From Euglena gracilis (Eukaryota; Euglenida; Euglenophyceae; Euglenales): a stretch of 64,000 bases of DNA. Position 1 is the stretch's first letter; each line of letters begins with the position of its first letter. Under the pieces are notes generated by a model that was not told where the DNA came from, ran no database searches, and worked only from the letters and a program-made list of their open reading frames with translations. Of this stretch, positions 10,760 to 21,348 are shown piece by piece. The stretch is from the NCBI GenBank assembly GCA_039621445.1, contig CP154954.1, positions 34,745,455-34,809,454 of the forward strand, in the 5' to 3' direction. Position numbers and translations under genes: made by a program.

Positions 10760-13735
10760 AAAATGCTGAACAGAAGGGGAATGCAACAAGACATCTCATA
10801 AGAAATCCAAAAAGAAAAAATGCAAAAAAATGCAAATTTTTGAAGAACCATTTTCTGCTAGAATGCACTTCTTCTTCTTCTCGTCTCTGAGAAAAATGAT
10901 TCATCACTTTAAACCCCTTGAAAAAAAAACTTAAAAAAAAGTTTGAAAAATCTATAATTCCTGAAAAAATCCCACTTCGAATGCACCTGACACTCACAAT
11001 TTTGGGACTTCCTGCCAAAATTGTTGACATATTTTGCCATATTTTTGGGCTCTTTTGCCAAAACGCCTGGGACCTTTCGCCAAAATCTTTGAGACTGTTG
11101 TCAAATTTTTGAGATTTCGTTTGCAGGGACTTTCTTGCTTGGTGGACTTTTTTGCAAACACTCTAAATCCAACAAATCACTCTCTGAACAAAATACTGCA
11201 ACCCCACGGCTCTTTAGAGCAACACAGCAGATGTAAATCAGATCATACTCGGTGGAAATGCTTCACCCCCCCTCCCAGTGTCCCCACCAAAATGACCAAA
11301 ACGTTTTGCCAAATTTGCCCCCTCAAAGAAAGTGGTCATTTGTCTTCGACGCCGAAGGTGCTGAAAACAAATTTGACCCCCCCCCAAAGTGTCCGTTTCT
11401 CTGGGCTGGCAATTTTTTTTGTGCCTGAAGGTTGGAGGGGGGTGAGACATTAGGGGGTTGGGGAACAATTGGGGGGCTCGAGGACCCCCCACCCCTAATT
11501 TTTTTGCCTGTGCAAAATTAGTTGATTTTTGTGCATAGTGGGATTCGTGATGACTTTTCTAATTTGACAAATATGAAAAATGTCGAAACAGACGTTTTTG
11601 GAGGCTTTCTCAGCCCTTTTGCAGCCTTGCCAAAATTGGTCTGTCTTGTCCCGGAGACCAATTAGCCAATTGGGGGGCGAGGAAAATGTATTTTTAGGGT
11701 ACTTTTGTGCCAAAAATGGGCATTTTAGGCAAATGAGTACAAAAAATTTTCGACTGGCTAGCTCTGCCAGTGGACCCTCCATCCTGAGTCCTGTGTTTAA
11801 AAATGCAAGGCTCAGGACAGACAGTATGCGTCTGACAAACAGACAGAAAGAGACAGTATGCGTCAAAATAGCAGTTTTTGGTGCAGAAGATGTCCTCCAA
11901 ATTATCCTCAGTCAGACGGCAATAACACCCTCTTGGTCCACGGGCTGTATGTGTCGCATTCAACCCGGCACAGCTGGAATGTTTTGCTTTAAGAAAAAAA
12001 CATGTTTTTTGAAAAATCTTTTAAAAAAGCATCTGTTTTGGCTTCGTTTTGAACGAGCTGCCAGCTTCGCTGGGGTTTGGATGGACAAGGATTCCAAAAA
12101 ACACACTGCAGGCAAAGGGGAACAAAAAAAATTGGAAGTCCCCAAAAAAATGCAAAAAAGCTCCAAAACTGCCAGAACAGGGAATCCCAAATCTCTGTCA
12201 AAACAACTCTCTTCATTTTCAAAAAAGTTCCAAAATTTTTGGCAAAATGTCCAAATTATGGCAAAAAGTACAAAAATGTTTTCTAAAAGGTACAAAAATT
12301 ATTGGCAAAAGCACCAAAAATTATGGCAAAACATCCCAGAAACTGCGAGTGTTAGGTGTAAAACAGGGCCTAAACACCGCTGCCACCATCACCTGCTTTT
12401 ACTGTCCATCATAATGGGAGCATAACCCCCCAAATAATCTTGACCCGACTTCGGCTGCCCAAAAATATGCCCCCTCCCTGCCACACCCAAGAGAGGGAAA
12501 CAAAGCAAGGCAGAAAAGCATGAATTTTCATCAAAAAAACAACAACAAAAAACAGCATATTTGGGTCAAAATGATTGATCACAAATTTGAGGCAGTAGGC
12601 AACCTAAAATAAAACGTCAAAAATGTGCAAAAGTTAGATATATGTAAAAATCTGCTTTGGGGGGGCCTTTTTTGATTATTAATTTCAAACGGGGGAGTTA
12701 CATTAATTCAAAAAAATATTTTTTTCAAACACACCATTCTGCAAGCGACACGGCGTACACACGCTCCTTCGTTCTTGAAATTAAGCCGGCTGCATGCTGA
12801 ACAAAAACAATCACCCCCTTTCACTGAGGTGGTGACAATAATGTCAGCCTGATTACATACAAAAATTATCATAGGAATTTCAATTTCGAAAGACAAAAAT
12901 ACAGAAATACAAAAATGAATTTGTAAACTACCATACATTGAAAAGGCGAAAGAGTTTTGGGGTTTCGCTATCAGCCCCTTCAGGAGGACTGTGTTTCCAA
13001 TCATTTGCACCACACATCGGGGAGCAGCCCCCTCCCCCCGCACGGATCCCGGGCAGCCTGGGTTGGTTTTGGCACAAAGCGCCAATATTTTTGGGGAGTG
13101 CCTTTAGATGGCACGTAATTTTGAGGGTGGGTCTTGCACTGGTGGGTGGGTGGTGGGGCCCCTTGGTGCTGAGCTGTTTGCACGTGGAAAGAACAATTGA
13201 CAAATGCACTCGGGTCGGGTGCATGATGTTCAATTTCCCATGTGGCACACCCCTCCTTGAACTTCCAACAAGGGGGAATAAGGCCCAACCAGCCAGCATC
13301 TAGCCAACAAAAAAAAATGGGGGGTGACAAAAAGAGTATGCCAAAGGAATTTTGTTGGCCTGGCAAAAAAACCCTTTGTCGGAAGGAACAACAAGGGACA
13401 GCAAGGAGGGGAGACAATGAGGGGGAGGGGGAGTGGTCAACAAAAATGACCAAAGAATGACATTTTCTAAGGCTCTTTGAGGGCTTGTCTCAAATTTTTG
13501 GCTGAACAATTCCGATCCAGCTGGATTTGCCGACATTAGGGTACTAGCTCAGCCCAGCCTGGCAGCTTGCCAGACCACTTCCCTTAGACACCATCCACTC
13601 CAGCAAATACCTGTTTTCCACAACTGCCCGGGGGGGGGGGGCCTGATGAAAGGGGTCCCTGGCCACTCACCACACAAACTGGGCCAGAAGCGAAGTTGGC
13701 CCCGGCCATAAACAGACACGGACGGACATTAGAGG
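10760..13735. other. No recognised gene
   Basis: Low-complexity and C-run DNA. A diverged relative of the TATTGTCC-type element interior (CCAAAGGAATTTTGTTGGCC, 13341-13360) is present at about 13316-13440. The longest open frame (11580-12425, plus) is lysine/serine-rich by composition and unrecognised. Confidence 0.35.
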
Positions 13736-13742
13736 CTAGGTA

Positions 13743-14108
13743 ACCCCCCCCCAAATAATGAACCCCCCGTTTATTTTTTGGACACCCGAAGTCGAGGTCC
13801 AGGGGGGGTTTATTATTTGGGGGGGGTTAATTATTTGGGCAAAAATTTCGAAATCAAAAATCAACCCAAAAACCCCTCCACAGGCTCCAATGGTCACTTT
13901 TTTGACATTTTTGGGCTTTTTTTTTGAAAATTGGGTGCTTTTTTGGCATATTTTCTGCACCAAATTGATCAATTTTTGTGAATTTTTTTTGCAACATTTC
14001 TGCTAATTTTTGACTCTTTTTTTTCTTTGCCCTCACACCTGCCAGAGGGGGGGTTTATCATTTGGGCGGCCGAAGTCGGTCCTCAGGGGGGTTTATTATT
14101 TGGGGGGG
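13743..14108. mobile_element. TA-flanked element, AAATAATGAACC word type
   Basis: TA flanks at 13741-13742 and 14109-14110. The left end is ACCCCCCCCC then AAATAATGAACC; the right end is TTTATTATTTGGGGGGG. A second word copy sits inside each end near GACACCCGAAGTCG and GGCCGAAGTCGGTCC. The 366-bp interior has no coding evidence. Confidence 0.7.
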
Positions 14109-14110
14109 TA

Positions 14111-15440
14111 TTATTTGGGGGGTCGCTGAGCTCTTATCTCTTTAGAGTAAGAGCGAAGCTCACCACCCCAGCGACGGGGGGTCCGACCCCCCCCCGCCCC
14201 CCAGCCCCCCTTGGTAGCATAGGTGTAGGAACAATTTTTTCCCGGGGGGGGGGGCGAGCCGAAAATTTTTTTTGGCACAACCAAAATGAATTTTTCTTTG
14301 TCCTCCTGGCCACAATGGGGCCGAGACGCTAACGTCTCTTTGAAGCCCAATGGAGCCCAGTACAATGGAGCCCAATGGAGCCCCGGACCCCCCTGTTCAC
14401 TTCCGAACTGAACTGGATATGTTGACTTCCCGGAGGGGGGGAGGGGGGGGTCCGGCGCCGAAGGCGCCGAAAATTTTTTGAAAAATGCCCTTTTCGGTGT
14501 TCGCCCGTCGTTCCGTTTTCGGTTTTTTCCCGAAGTGAACAGTGAACAAGCACATCCAGGTACACGGGAGGGGGGGGGGCGGTCTCAGGACCCCCCTGTG
14601 CACTTCCGAAGTGAACTGAACAGGGGGGAGGGGGGGAGGGGGAGTCCGGGGTCCCGAAGTAGACAAGCCTCCAATGCCCCCCAAAAAACTAGAAAGCGAA
14701 ATCATGGGTAGAACCCCTTTGGAAACCTCCCAACTCAACCCAACTTTCGACTTTGCAACCTGGGATGGGGGGGTTGCGAAGAAGCGTTTTTTTTCACTTT
14801 GCACAAATTGTTTTTTTCATTGAAATTGACCTGCAGAGTTTCCCCAAACTCAGCTGGTCAAGAAAATGGAGGGGGGGGACTCATGGGGAATCGGGTTGTA
14901 TTCAAACAGCCAAGGTGAAAGTGGTTTGTGGGGTCCCAAAAAAAACAATTAGTATCAAAGGAGGGGAAAAGAGTCGATTTGTGGCCAAAATTAGACATCA
15001 AGAAGTGCCATGGGTTTTAGGGAGGTGAAATGAGCATTTTCTCAAGGGCTTTATTTCGGCCGCCAAGGGCGGCCGAGACGGTAATGGATTTTGCAATTTC
15101 ATTTTTCCAGAAATGTGATTTTAACTGGTAAGGTGACTGCCGAAGGCAGCCGAGATGGTAACGCCCTTTGAACCATTGATCATGGCATTGCAAAGAAAAA
15201 TATCATGCTCCTGCCAAAAATTTTTCTTTCCAAAATCCCGGGGGGGGGCGGCCGCCCCCCCCCCCCCCGACCCCCACTTTCTACACCCCTGCTGGGTAGG
15301 TCCGGAAACCCCGCGATTATCGATGTGATTGGATTTCTTCACCAGAAAAGTTAATAGCCTATAGGTTAGGAGAAGATTTCAAGTTTCTAACGAGCCTCAT
15401 TTTGTCTCTAACTCCCCGCCAGTCCGGAGATATGGTCCGA
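14111..15440. repeat. Mixed dispersed repeats with short palindromes
   Basis: Visible pieces: CTCTTATCTCTTTAGAGTAAG (palindromic, 14129-14149; recurs at 16518-16540); TTCACTTCCGAA motifs with C/G runs at 14390-14660; and at 15050-15300 a CCGAAGGCAGC..GACGGTAA..GGGGCGGCCGCCCCC block that recurs inside the element at 30789-31634. I see no gene. Confidence 0.45.
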
Positions 15441-15800
15441 GCAAAAAAGTTGTCTACCGTTTTTTTTTCCAAAGAAATTTTGTTGGACCGGCAAAAGGGG
15501 TCATTTTGGGGGGCAAAAAATCGAAAATTTCAAAATATCTCGAAAACGCCGGGGAGTTGAAAAAAAGTAAAGAGGACCTCATTCCACGACTTTGGGACGC
15601 CCTATCCACCGGTATGCGCGGTTTGGGCCAACGCCCCGCCTGGGCCGAGATACGGCTGTTTTGGGGTTTTGGGCCAGTTTTGCCAGTTTTGGTCATTTCG
15701 GGCCCGTTCGGGGCCCGAAACCGTAATTTGCCCGTATCTCGGGCTAGACGGGGAGTTGGGACCCAAACCAGGGGGTCAATCATGAGGTTTAGGGGGGGGG
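15440..15800 (+). repeat. Dispersed repeat R, reference copy
   Basis: This copy runs from GTCCGGAGATATGGTCCGAG through AAATATCTCGAAAACGC, GACGCCCTATC and GTATGCGCGGTTTGGG to GGGTCAATCATGAGG. It is uninterrupted and so gives the empty-site state for elements inserted in its sisters at 16.9, 18.3, 18.8 and 19.5 kb. Its long plus frame is shared by composition with other copies and is not conserved as protein. Confidence 0.65.
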
Positions 15801-15889
15801 TTTGATTGTTTTTTGAGGTTCCCGGGGTCTGGTTGTGCGATTTTGGGCCATTTTTGGGTATTCGGGGACCCCTGCGGGGGTATGAGGGC

Positions 15890-16690
15890 GGATGGGCGAG
15901 GGGGGGGGTCGGGTCTGGACCAAAAATTTAGAAAAAATATTTTTCGCTCAAAAACACTTTTTTTTCACTTTGAACATCAAAAAAAGTGTTTTTGAGCGAA
16001 AAAATATTTCTGACCCAGACCCCCCCATGCCCCCCTGGGTGGGGGGCCCGACCCCCCGGCCGGTGGACTTGGCCATTTTTTGGGTCAAAAAGTCGAAATC
16101 GAAAAAGGGTCAAAAAGAAAAAATCGAAAAAAATTTTTCAAAACGTTTTTTTTGACTCAAAAAAGTATTTTTGAGCGAAAATCTGACCCGACCCCCCCTG
16201 CCCCCCTGGGTGACCGGGGGACTGGCCATTTTTTGGGTCAAAAAGTCAAAAGAAAAGGGCCAAAAAAAAAAAATCATCCAAAAATTTTGTGCCCAAATTT
16301 TTGCCGGAAATTTTTTTCGGCCGGAAAACGGGTGGGGCACGGGCCGGGGCCCGGCCGGGCCGGGGCCCGCGGTCGGGCCGGGCCGCCGCCGTGGCCGTCC
16401 TTGCCGGGGGGCTGGCCGCTGCCGGCCGGACGGCCGCCCGGGCGCCGGGCCCCGGGCCCCACCGGCCCGGCCCCAACCGGGCCGGTGGTGGCGCCCGCTC
16501 ACCCACATGAATCGCTGAGCTCTTGTCTCTTTAGAGTAAGAGCGAAGCTTACCACCTCCCCCCCCCAGACCCCCCCCCGACCCCCCCGCCCCCACCCCCC
16601 CCCTGAGCAGGCCCGGGCACCCGCGGATTATCGATGCGACCTGATTTCCGGACTCGAGAAGTTAATGGCCTATAGGTTAGCAGAGGGTCC
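15890..16690. repeat. Palindromic TTTTTGAGCGAAAA repeat and extreme GC block
   Basis: At 15940-16005 two arms (CGCTCAAAAACACTTTTTTT and its inverse) form a large hairpin, repeated in part at 16160-16180. At 16320-16500 is a nearly pure GGCCCGGG/CCGGGC block. No gene is supported; the open frames there reflect composition. Confidence 0.45.
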
Positions 16691-17570
16691 CTAGTTTGTC
16701 CAGAGCCCGCACTTTGCCCCCAACTCCCCACCAGTCCGGAGATCTGGCCCGAGCAAAAAAGTTGTGTACCGTTATTTTTTCCAAAGAACTTTTGTTGGAC
16801 CGGCAAAAGGGGGTTATTTTTGGGGTCAAAAAAATCGAAAATTCAAAATATCTCGAAAACACTGGGGAGTTGAGAAAAAGTAAAGAGTACCTCATTGGGG
16901 TGGTTCGGGACGCGGGGGGGGACGCGGGGGGGGACGCGGGGGGGACGCGGGGGGGAACTGTGGCCCGACAACCCCCCACATTTTCTTTGGTGTTACCCAA
17001 ATTTGTATGTAATTTTCCTTTGGTCAACCAAAAAAATGTGCCTAGCCAAAATCCGGGACGCGGGGGGGACGCGGGGGGGGACGCGGGGGGGACGCGGGGG
17101 GAACACCCCCCATTCCACAACTTTGGGTATGCGCGGTTTGGGCCAACTCCCCGCCTTGGTCGAGATATGGCCGTTTTGTCGTTTTGCCAGGGGGGGGGGG
17201 ACTCTGCCAAAAACGGGTCATTTTTGGGGTCAAAAAATAGAAAAATTTCAAAATATCTCGAAAACGCTGGGGAGTTGAGAAAAAGTAAAGAGTACCTCAT
17301 TCCACAACTTTGGGACGCCCTACCCACCGGTATGCGCGGTTTGGGCCAACTCCCCGCCTGGGCTGAGATATGGCCGTTTTTTGGTTTCGCCGTCAGGGGA
17401 CTCTGCCATTTGGAGCCCAAAACGGGCCAAAAAACCAGTTTTTGCAAAATATCTCCAAAATGGTGGGGACTTGAAAAAAATGTCCGGAGACCTAAATTGA
17501 AGCCCTTGGAACACCCTATCTACTGGTATTTTGATTTCCCCGCAACTCCCTGCCCAGCCCGAGTTTTGTC
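16690..17570 (+). repeat. Dispersed repeat R, interrupted copies
   Basis: Copies at 16720-16896 plus 17111-17190, and at 17220-17570. The first is split by the element at 16897-17110; the second shows the uninterrupted sequence CTCATTCCACAACTTTGGG at the same point. The 434-codon plus frame across this area runs through repeats and inserts and is not a gene. Confidence 0.65.
16897..17110. mobile_element. GGGGTG-family element (214 bp) with CATT target duplication
   Basis: Left end GGGGTGGTTCGGGACGC, right end GGGGGGAACACCCCC, so the termini are inverted repeats. CATT occurs on both sides (16893-16896 and 17111-17114) while the sister repeat at 17291 has CTCATTCC once. Four GGGGGGACGC units lie inside each end. 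The 216-bp element at 28011-28226 is a close relative with the same core (TTTTCTTTGG..TCACC-like). Confidence 0.85.
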
Positions 17571-17622
17571 CATTTTCCGCCAATTTGGACCATTTTGTAC
17601 ACTTTTTCCACAGTCCGAGTTA

Positions 17623-17801
17623 CCCCCCCCCCCCTTATTGTCCCCCCCCCCATATTGTCCCTCGGCCCCGGCCGACGGGGGGTTTTTTTTGGCTCGGCCA
17701 ATGAAATTCCTTTGGTACCCCCTTGTTGTCCCCCCCCCCTTATTGTCCGGTCGGGCCTCCCGGGGGGACGTCGGTGGGACAATAGGGGGGGGGGGGGTGG
17801 T
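17623..17801. mobile_element. TA-flanked 179-bp element, inverted copy of 9825-10003
   Basis: TA flanks at 17621-17622 and 17802-17803. It has the same length and interior as the copy at 9825-10003, in the opposite orientation, with poly-C/poly-G ends and TATTGTCC words. Confidence 0.8.
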
Positions 17802-17924
17802 AGGCGTTTTCGAAAGTCGAAAAAAATTGAAATTTTTCTTGCCCAAAAGCATGTTTTTTGGCTTCCTGAACCCGGAAAAGGTGTTTTCGAGCCGAAAATT
17901 GGCGGTTTTCGACCCCCAGCCCAT

Positions 17925-18255
17925 CATGGCCATCATGGTCATGATGCGCATCATGGCCATGATGCGCATCATGACCCATGATGGCCATCCTGACACATGA
18001 TGCATATCATGACCAATGATGGCCATCGAGACCAATGATGGCCATCGTGACCAATGATGGCCATCGTGACCAATGATGGCCATGATGACCCATGATGCGC
18101 ATCACGACCCATGATGGCCATCATGACCCATGATGGCCATCATGACCCATGATGCACATCATGACCCATGATGGCCATCATGACCAATGATGCCCATGAT
18201 GACCCATGATGCGCATCATGACCATTGATGGCCAATGATGCCCATGATGACCCAA
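17925..18255. repeat. ATGATGGCCATCATGACCC minisatellite
   Basis: About 18 tandem units near 18-20 bp vary between ATGATGGCCATC, ATGATGCGCATC and ATGATGCCCATG cores, spaced by ATGACC or GTGACCA. Each core is itself palindromic. Long frames here are repeat artefacts. Confidence 0.85.
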
Positions 18256-18264
18256 AAATCGAAG

Positions 18265-18628
18265 GGGGTGGTTCGGGTCAGGGGGGGGGGTCACAGGGGG
18301 GGTCATGGGGGGGGGGTCACGGGGGGAACACCACATTTTTGGTGGCAAAATTAGGAATCACTGAGCCGGAATTTTTGGGGAAAATTCCACAAATTAGGAA
18401 TACCCACACCTGAAATTAGGATTTTGACACCAAATTAGGAATCACCAAGCCAAGCCAAAATTGAAAATTTTACACCTCAAAATTAGGAATCTGCCTGACA
18501 AATTTATCAAATTAGTCATCACCGGCCAAAAAAATTCCCCACAAAATTTCGCGGAAAAGGGTCCTTGTTCGGGTCACGGGGGGGTCACGGGGGGGTCAAG
18601 GGGGGGGGGTCACGGGGGGAACACCCCC
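18265..18628. mobile_element. GGGGTG-family element, GTCACGGGG type
   Basis: Left end GGGGTGGTTCGGGTCAGGG, right end CACGGGGGGAACACCCCC, with GGGGGGTCAC units inside both ends. It splits a copy of repeat R between ATCGAA and AAATTTC. The target duplication cannot be read because the flank is an A run. Confidence 0.7.
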
Positions 18629-18757
18629 AAAAATTTCAAAATAGCTCGAAAACGCTGCGGAGTTGAGGAAAAGTGATGGGGACGTCATTCCACAACTTTG
18701 GGACGCCCGATCGATCGGTATGCGCGGTTTTCGGCCAACTCCTCGCCTAGCCCAAGG

Positions 18758-19208
18758 GAGGCTAGGCGCGCCGCTCGGGGGGGGGGGGGGTCCGGGGCCC
18801 CCCCCCCCCCCCCCTGCGCGGCCCCTGCGCGGCCGCCCGCGCGGCCGCTCGCCCCCCTGGACCCCCCTCCCCCCACTGTGCCTAGCATAGCCAAGAAAAA
18901 AAATTTTCGTGAAAAAAATCGCGATTTTTGAGGCCCAAAAATGACCAAAAATGTCCATTTTCGGACACAAAATGGCAAATTTGGGGGCCGCGCGCTCTGC
19001 GCGCGGCCAAAAAAGCACTTTTTTGTCAAAAATGGCCCAAAAATGGCAAAAAATGACCACTTTTTGGACCCGAAAATCACCGATTTTAGGATGTGTTCCG
19101 CCCGCGCGGCCGCCCTCGGCCCCCCCCCCCCCCCCCCCCCCGCGCGGCCGCCCGCGCGGCCGCTCGTCCCCCCCTGGACCCCCCCCTCCCCCCACTGTGC
19201 CTAGCCTC
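18758..19208. mobile_element. GAGGCTAGGC-family inverted-repeat element
   Basis: Termini GAGGCTAGGC and GCCTAGCCTC. CCAAG lies on both sides (left copy followed by one extra G), and the related repeat at 19842 has the site once. Inside are GCGCGGCCGCCC-rich blocks at both ends, a GAAAATCACCGATTTTAGGA hairpin and a CGCGCTCTGCGCGCG hairpin. The copy at 39861-40283 is nearly the same sequence. Confidence 0.8.
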
Positions 19209-19522
19209 CCAAGATACGGCTGTTTTGGGGTTTGGGGCCAGTTTGGCCAGTTTTGGCCATTTCGGCCCCATTCGGGGCCCGAAACCGTAATTTGCCCGTA
19301 TCTCGGGCTAGACGGGGAGTTGGGACCCAAACCAGGGGGTCAATCATGAGGTTTGGGGGGGTTGATTGTTTTTTGAGGTTCCCGGGGTCTGGTTGTGCGA
19401 TTTTGGGGCCATTTTTGGGTATTCGGGGACCCCTGCAGGGGTTCGAGGTCTGCCGGGCTGGGGGTCAAGAAATCAAAATTTTCAAAATATCTCGAAAACG
19501 CTGCGGAGTTGATGGAAAGTTA

Positions 19523-19772
19523 CCGGAGGGATGAAAATACCGCTCAGCATTGATTACCGATTGGATTAATTCCGCTCACTGGGCGAGTTTCCGTAACTGG
19601 CGATCTGGGCATTTTTCTGGCACGGCGGCCAGGATCGAGCAAAAATTAATCTGGATCGCGGAGTGCATTTTTTATGTCTCGCATCGTAACGATCAAGCGT
19701 ATGGGAGGCTTTATTAAAGAGCGGTATTAATCCATTCGGTATTACTACCGAGCGGTATTTTAATCCCCCCGG
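19523..19772. mobile_element. TA-flanked 250-bp element, CCGG..AAAATACCGCTC termini
   Basis: TA at 19521-19522 and 19773-19774. The left end CCGGAGGGATGAAAATACCG matches the right end in inverse (CGGTATTTTAATCCCCCCGG) with few mismatches. Its interior differs in composition from everything around it and has no open frame of note. It splits a copy of repeat R. Confidence 0.8.
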
Positions 19773-19989
19773 TATGGCGACCTCATTTGACGACTTTGGA
19801 ACTCCCTATCGATCGGTATGCGCGGTTTGGCAACTCCTCGCCTAGCCCGAGATACGGCCATTTTAAGGGTTTTGGGCCAGTTTTGCCAGTTCTGGCCATT
19901 TCGAGGCCCGAAACCGTAAATTGGCCGTATCTCGGGCTAGACGAGGAGTTGGGACCCAAACCAGGGGGTCAATCATGAGGTTTAGGGGG

Positions 19990-20555
19990 GGGGTTGCGTT
20001 TGTCTTTTGCGGTTCCCGGGGGCAGAGGTAACAAATCCTGGGCCAGCCGAAATAGCCGGTGTTGTCCACGTTGTGAGCGCTGCTGCGAAATGCCCCTTCT
20101 ACAGCCCGTGTGAAGGGCAAGAGACCATGGCGGTGACACCGGGGGCCGCCTTTTGGGGGGGGGGGTGTTTCCGTGGTTAACCTCCGCGCTTTGTGGGTTG
20201 TGGCCGTCTTAGTCTTGGTTTTGCTCGCTTTTGGTGTGGTCTGCGGCCTCCTCCACGCAGCCGGCTGGCCGGTTGGCCGGCTGGCCGGCTAGCCGGCCGG
20301 GTCTTTGGAAGCGCACGGCTCGGCACGGCTCGGCACGGCTCGGCACGGCTCGCGCGTGTCTCGCGTGTGTCGTGCTCGCGCGTCGCCCGTGCGAGCGCGT
20401 CGCCCGTGTCGGCGTGCTGTTCTTTGCCGTCGGGACGGGTCACCGCGAGCCGTTGCACCCGCCTGTCAATGTTTGGTTTGACTTCGATTCTCGCTGGCCT
20501 TGCCCTGAGGGGCGTGGGCCCTTTTGTCTTTTTTTCCTTGTACGAGAAACATTGC
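19990..20555. other. No gene; GGCTGGCCGG and CGGCACGGCT tandem words
   Basis: GGCCGGCTGGCC words at 20260-20300 and four CGGCACGGCT units at 20312-20352. No product is supported. Confidence 0.4.
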
Positions 20556-21340
20556 TTTCGTTTCCGAAGGCGTCCGCAGCGGGCCCCGATGGGTTGAGAC
20601 CGCAGCATTTGCAAAACATTGTGCGGGTGGAATGCAGGAGCAGCGCCTCTCGTGCTGTCAGCATTGAGCTCCTTCACCAAGGCAGCGCTCGAAGGGACAC
20701 TGCCGCCGTCAGCCATGCTCTGCATCGCTGATCCCTTTGAAGAAACCGGGTCCCGGCGGCAACATCAAATATCCGCCCAGTGGCCGTCGGGAACACAGTA
20801 CGCCGGTTTGTGGGGAAGTTTGACATGAATTCCGCAGTGGTGAAGCAACGTGCAGCAGATTTGCTACCAAATCAAAGTGGGGTGGCAATGGATGGAGCCT
20901 GTGAGACCATCGCCCAAGGACTGCAGTCCTTGACGCAGAACACACACGGGGAGGCGTGGGCCATCTTGCAGGTCCACCTCCAGAACGCCTTCAATGCGGT
21001 GGATCGGCAAGCTCTGTTGGATGCTGTGCGTTCACGTGCACCGGAATTGGAAGCCTGGGCTCGCCTGTCATATGCGTCACACTCCGCCTTGTATTCTCAA
21101 GGCCACAAGCTCACCAGTGAGCAAGGATTGCAGCAAGGTGACCCCTTGGGACCGCTCTTCTTCACCTTGACATGGCAAGATGTGGTGACAAGTGTGTGTG
21201 TGTGTGTGTCTGAGCTGGAGGGGCTACCTCCTGCCGGGCTCCTCTTGGTGCAGTCGGGAGCATTGAATGCGGATGGGACCCACATTTGTCCCATCACCTT
21301 GCTCATCTTCTTGCTGCCACCCATCCAGATCCATGGGTGA
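20555..21340 (+). pseudogene. R2-like reverse transcriptase fragment (fingers to motif B)
   Basis: Plus-strand pieces in two frames. At about 20560-20620 is the finger motif GPDGLRPQHLQ; after a frame change near 20735 the frame reads VRRFVGKF.., then motif A as VHLQNAFNAVDR (about 20970-21010) and motif B as LQQGDPLGPLFF (about 21130-21165). The aspartate usual at the start of motif A is histidine here, so activity is unlikely. It stops just before the YxDD box and runs into a (GT)n tract at 21193. It contains just the RT segment that the minus-strand copy at 21349-24048 lacks. Confidence 0.75.
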
Positions 21341-21348
21341 GACTGCCA

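Larger units (their letters stand above)
18629..19990 (+). repeat. Dispersed repeat R, copies split by two elements
   Basis: Pieces at 18629-18757, 19209-19350, 19465-19522 and 19773-19990 belong to repeat R. They are broken by the elements at 18758-19208 and 19523-19772. The final piece (CTCGCCTAGCCCGAGATACGG at 19832) is the uninterrupted version of the site occupied at 18757. Confidence 0.65.

Noticed and set aside
16696-18000. 434-codon plus frame as a gene
   Set aside because: It runs through repeat R, two transposons and the start of a minisatellite; no conserved domain, and sister repeat copies do not keep the frame.
20193-20725. Arg/Ala-rich frames on both strands at 20.2-20.7 kb
   Set aside because: They reflect CGGCACGGCT and GGCCGG tandem words; only the RT motif at the 3' end is meaningful.
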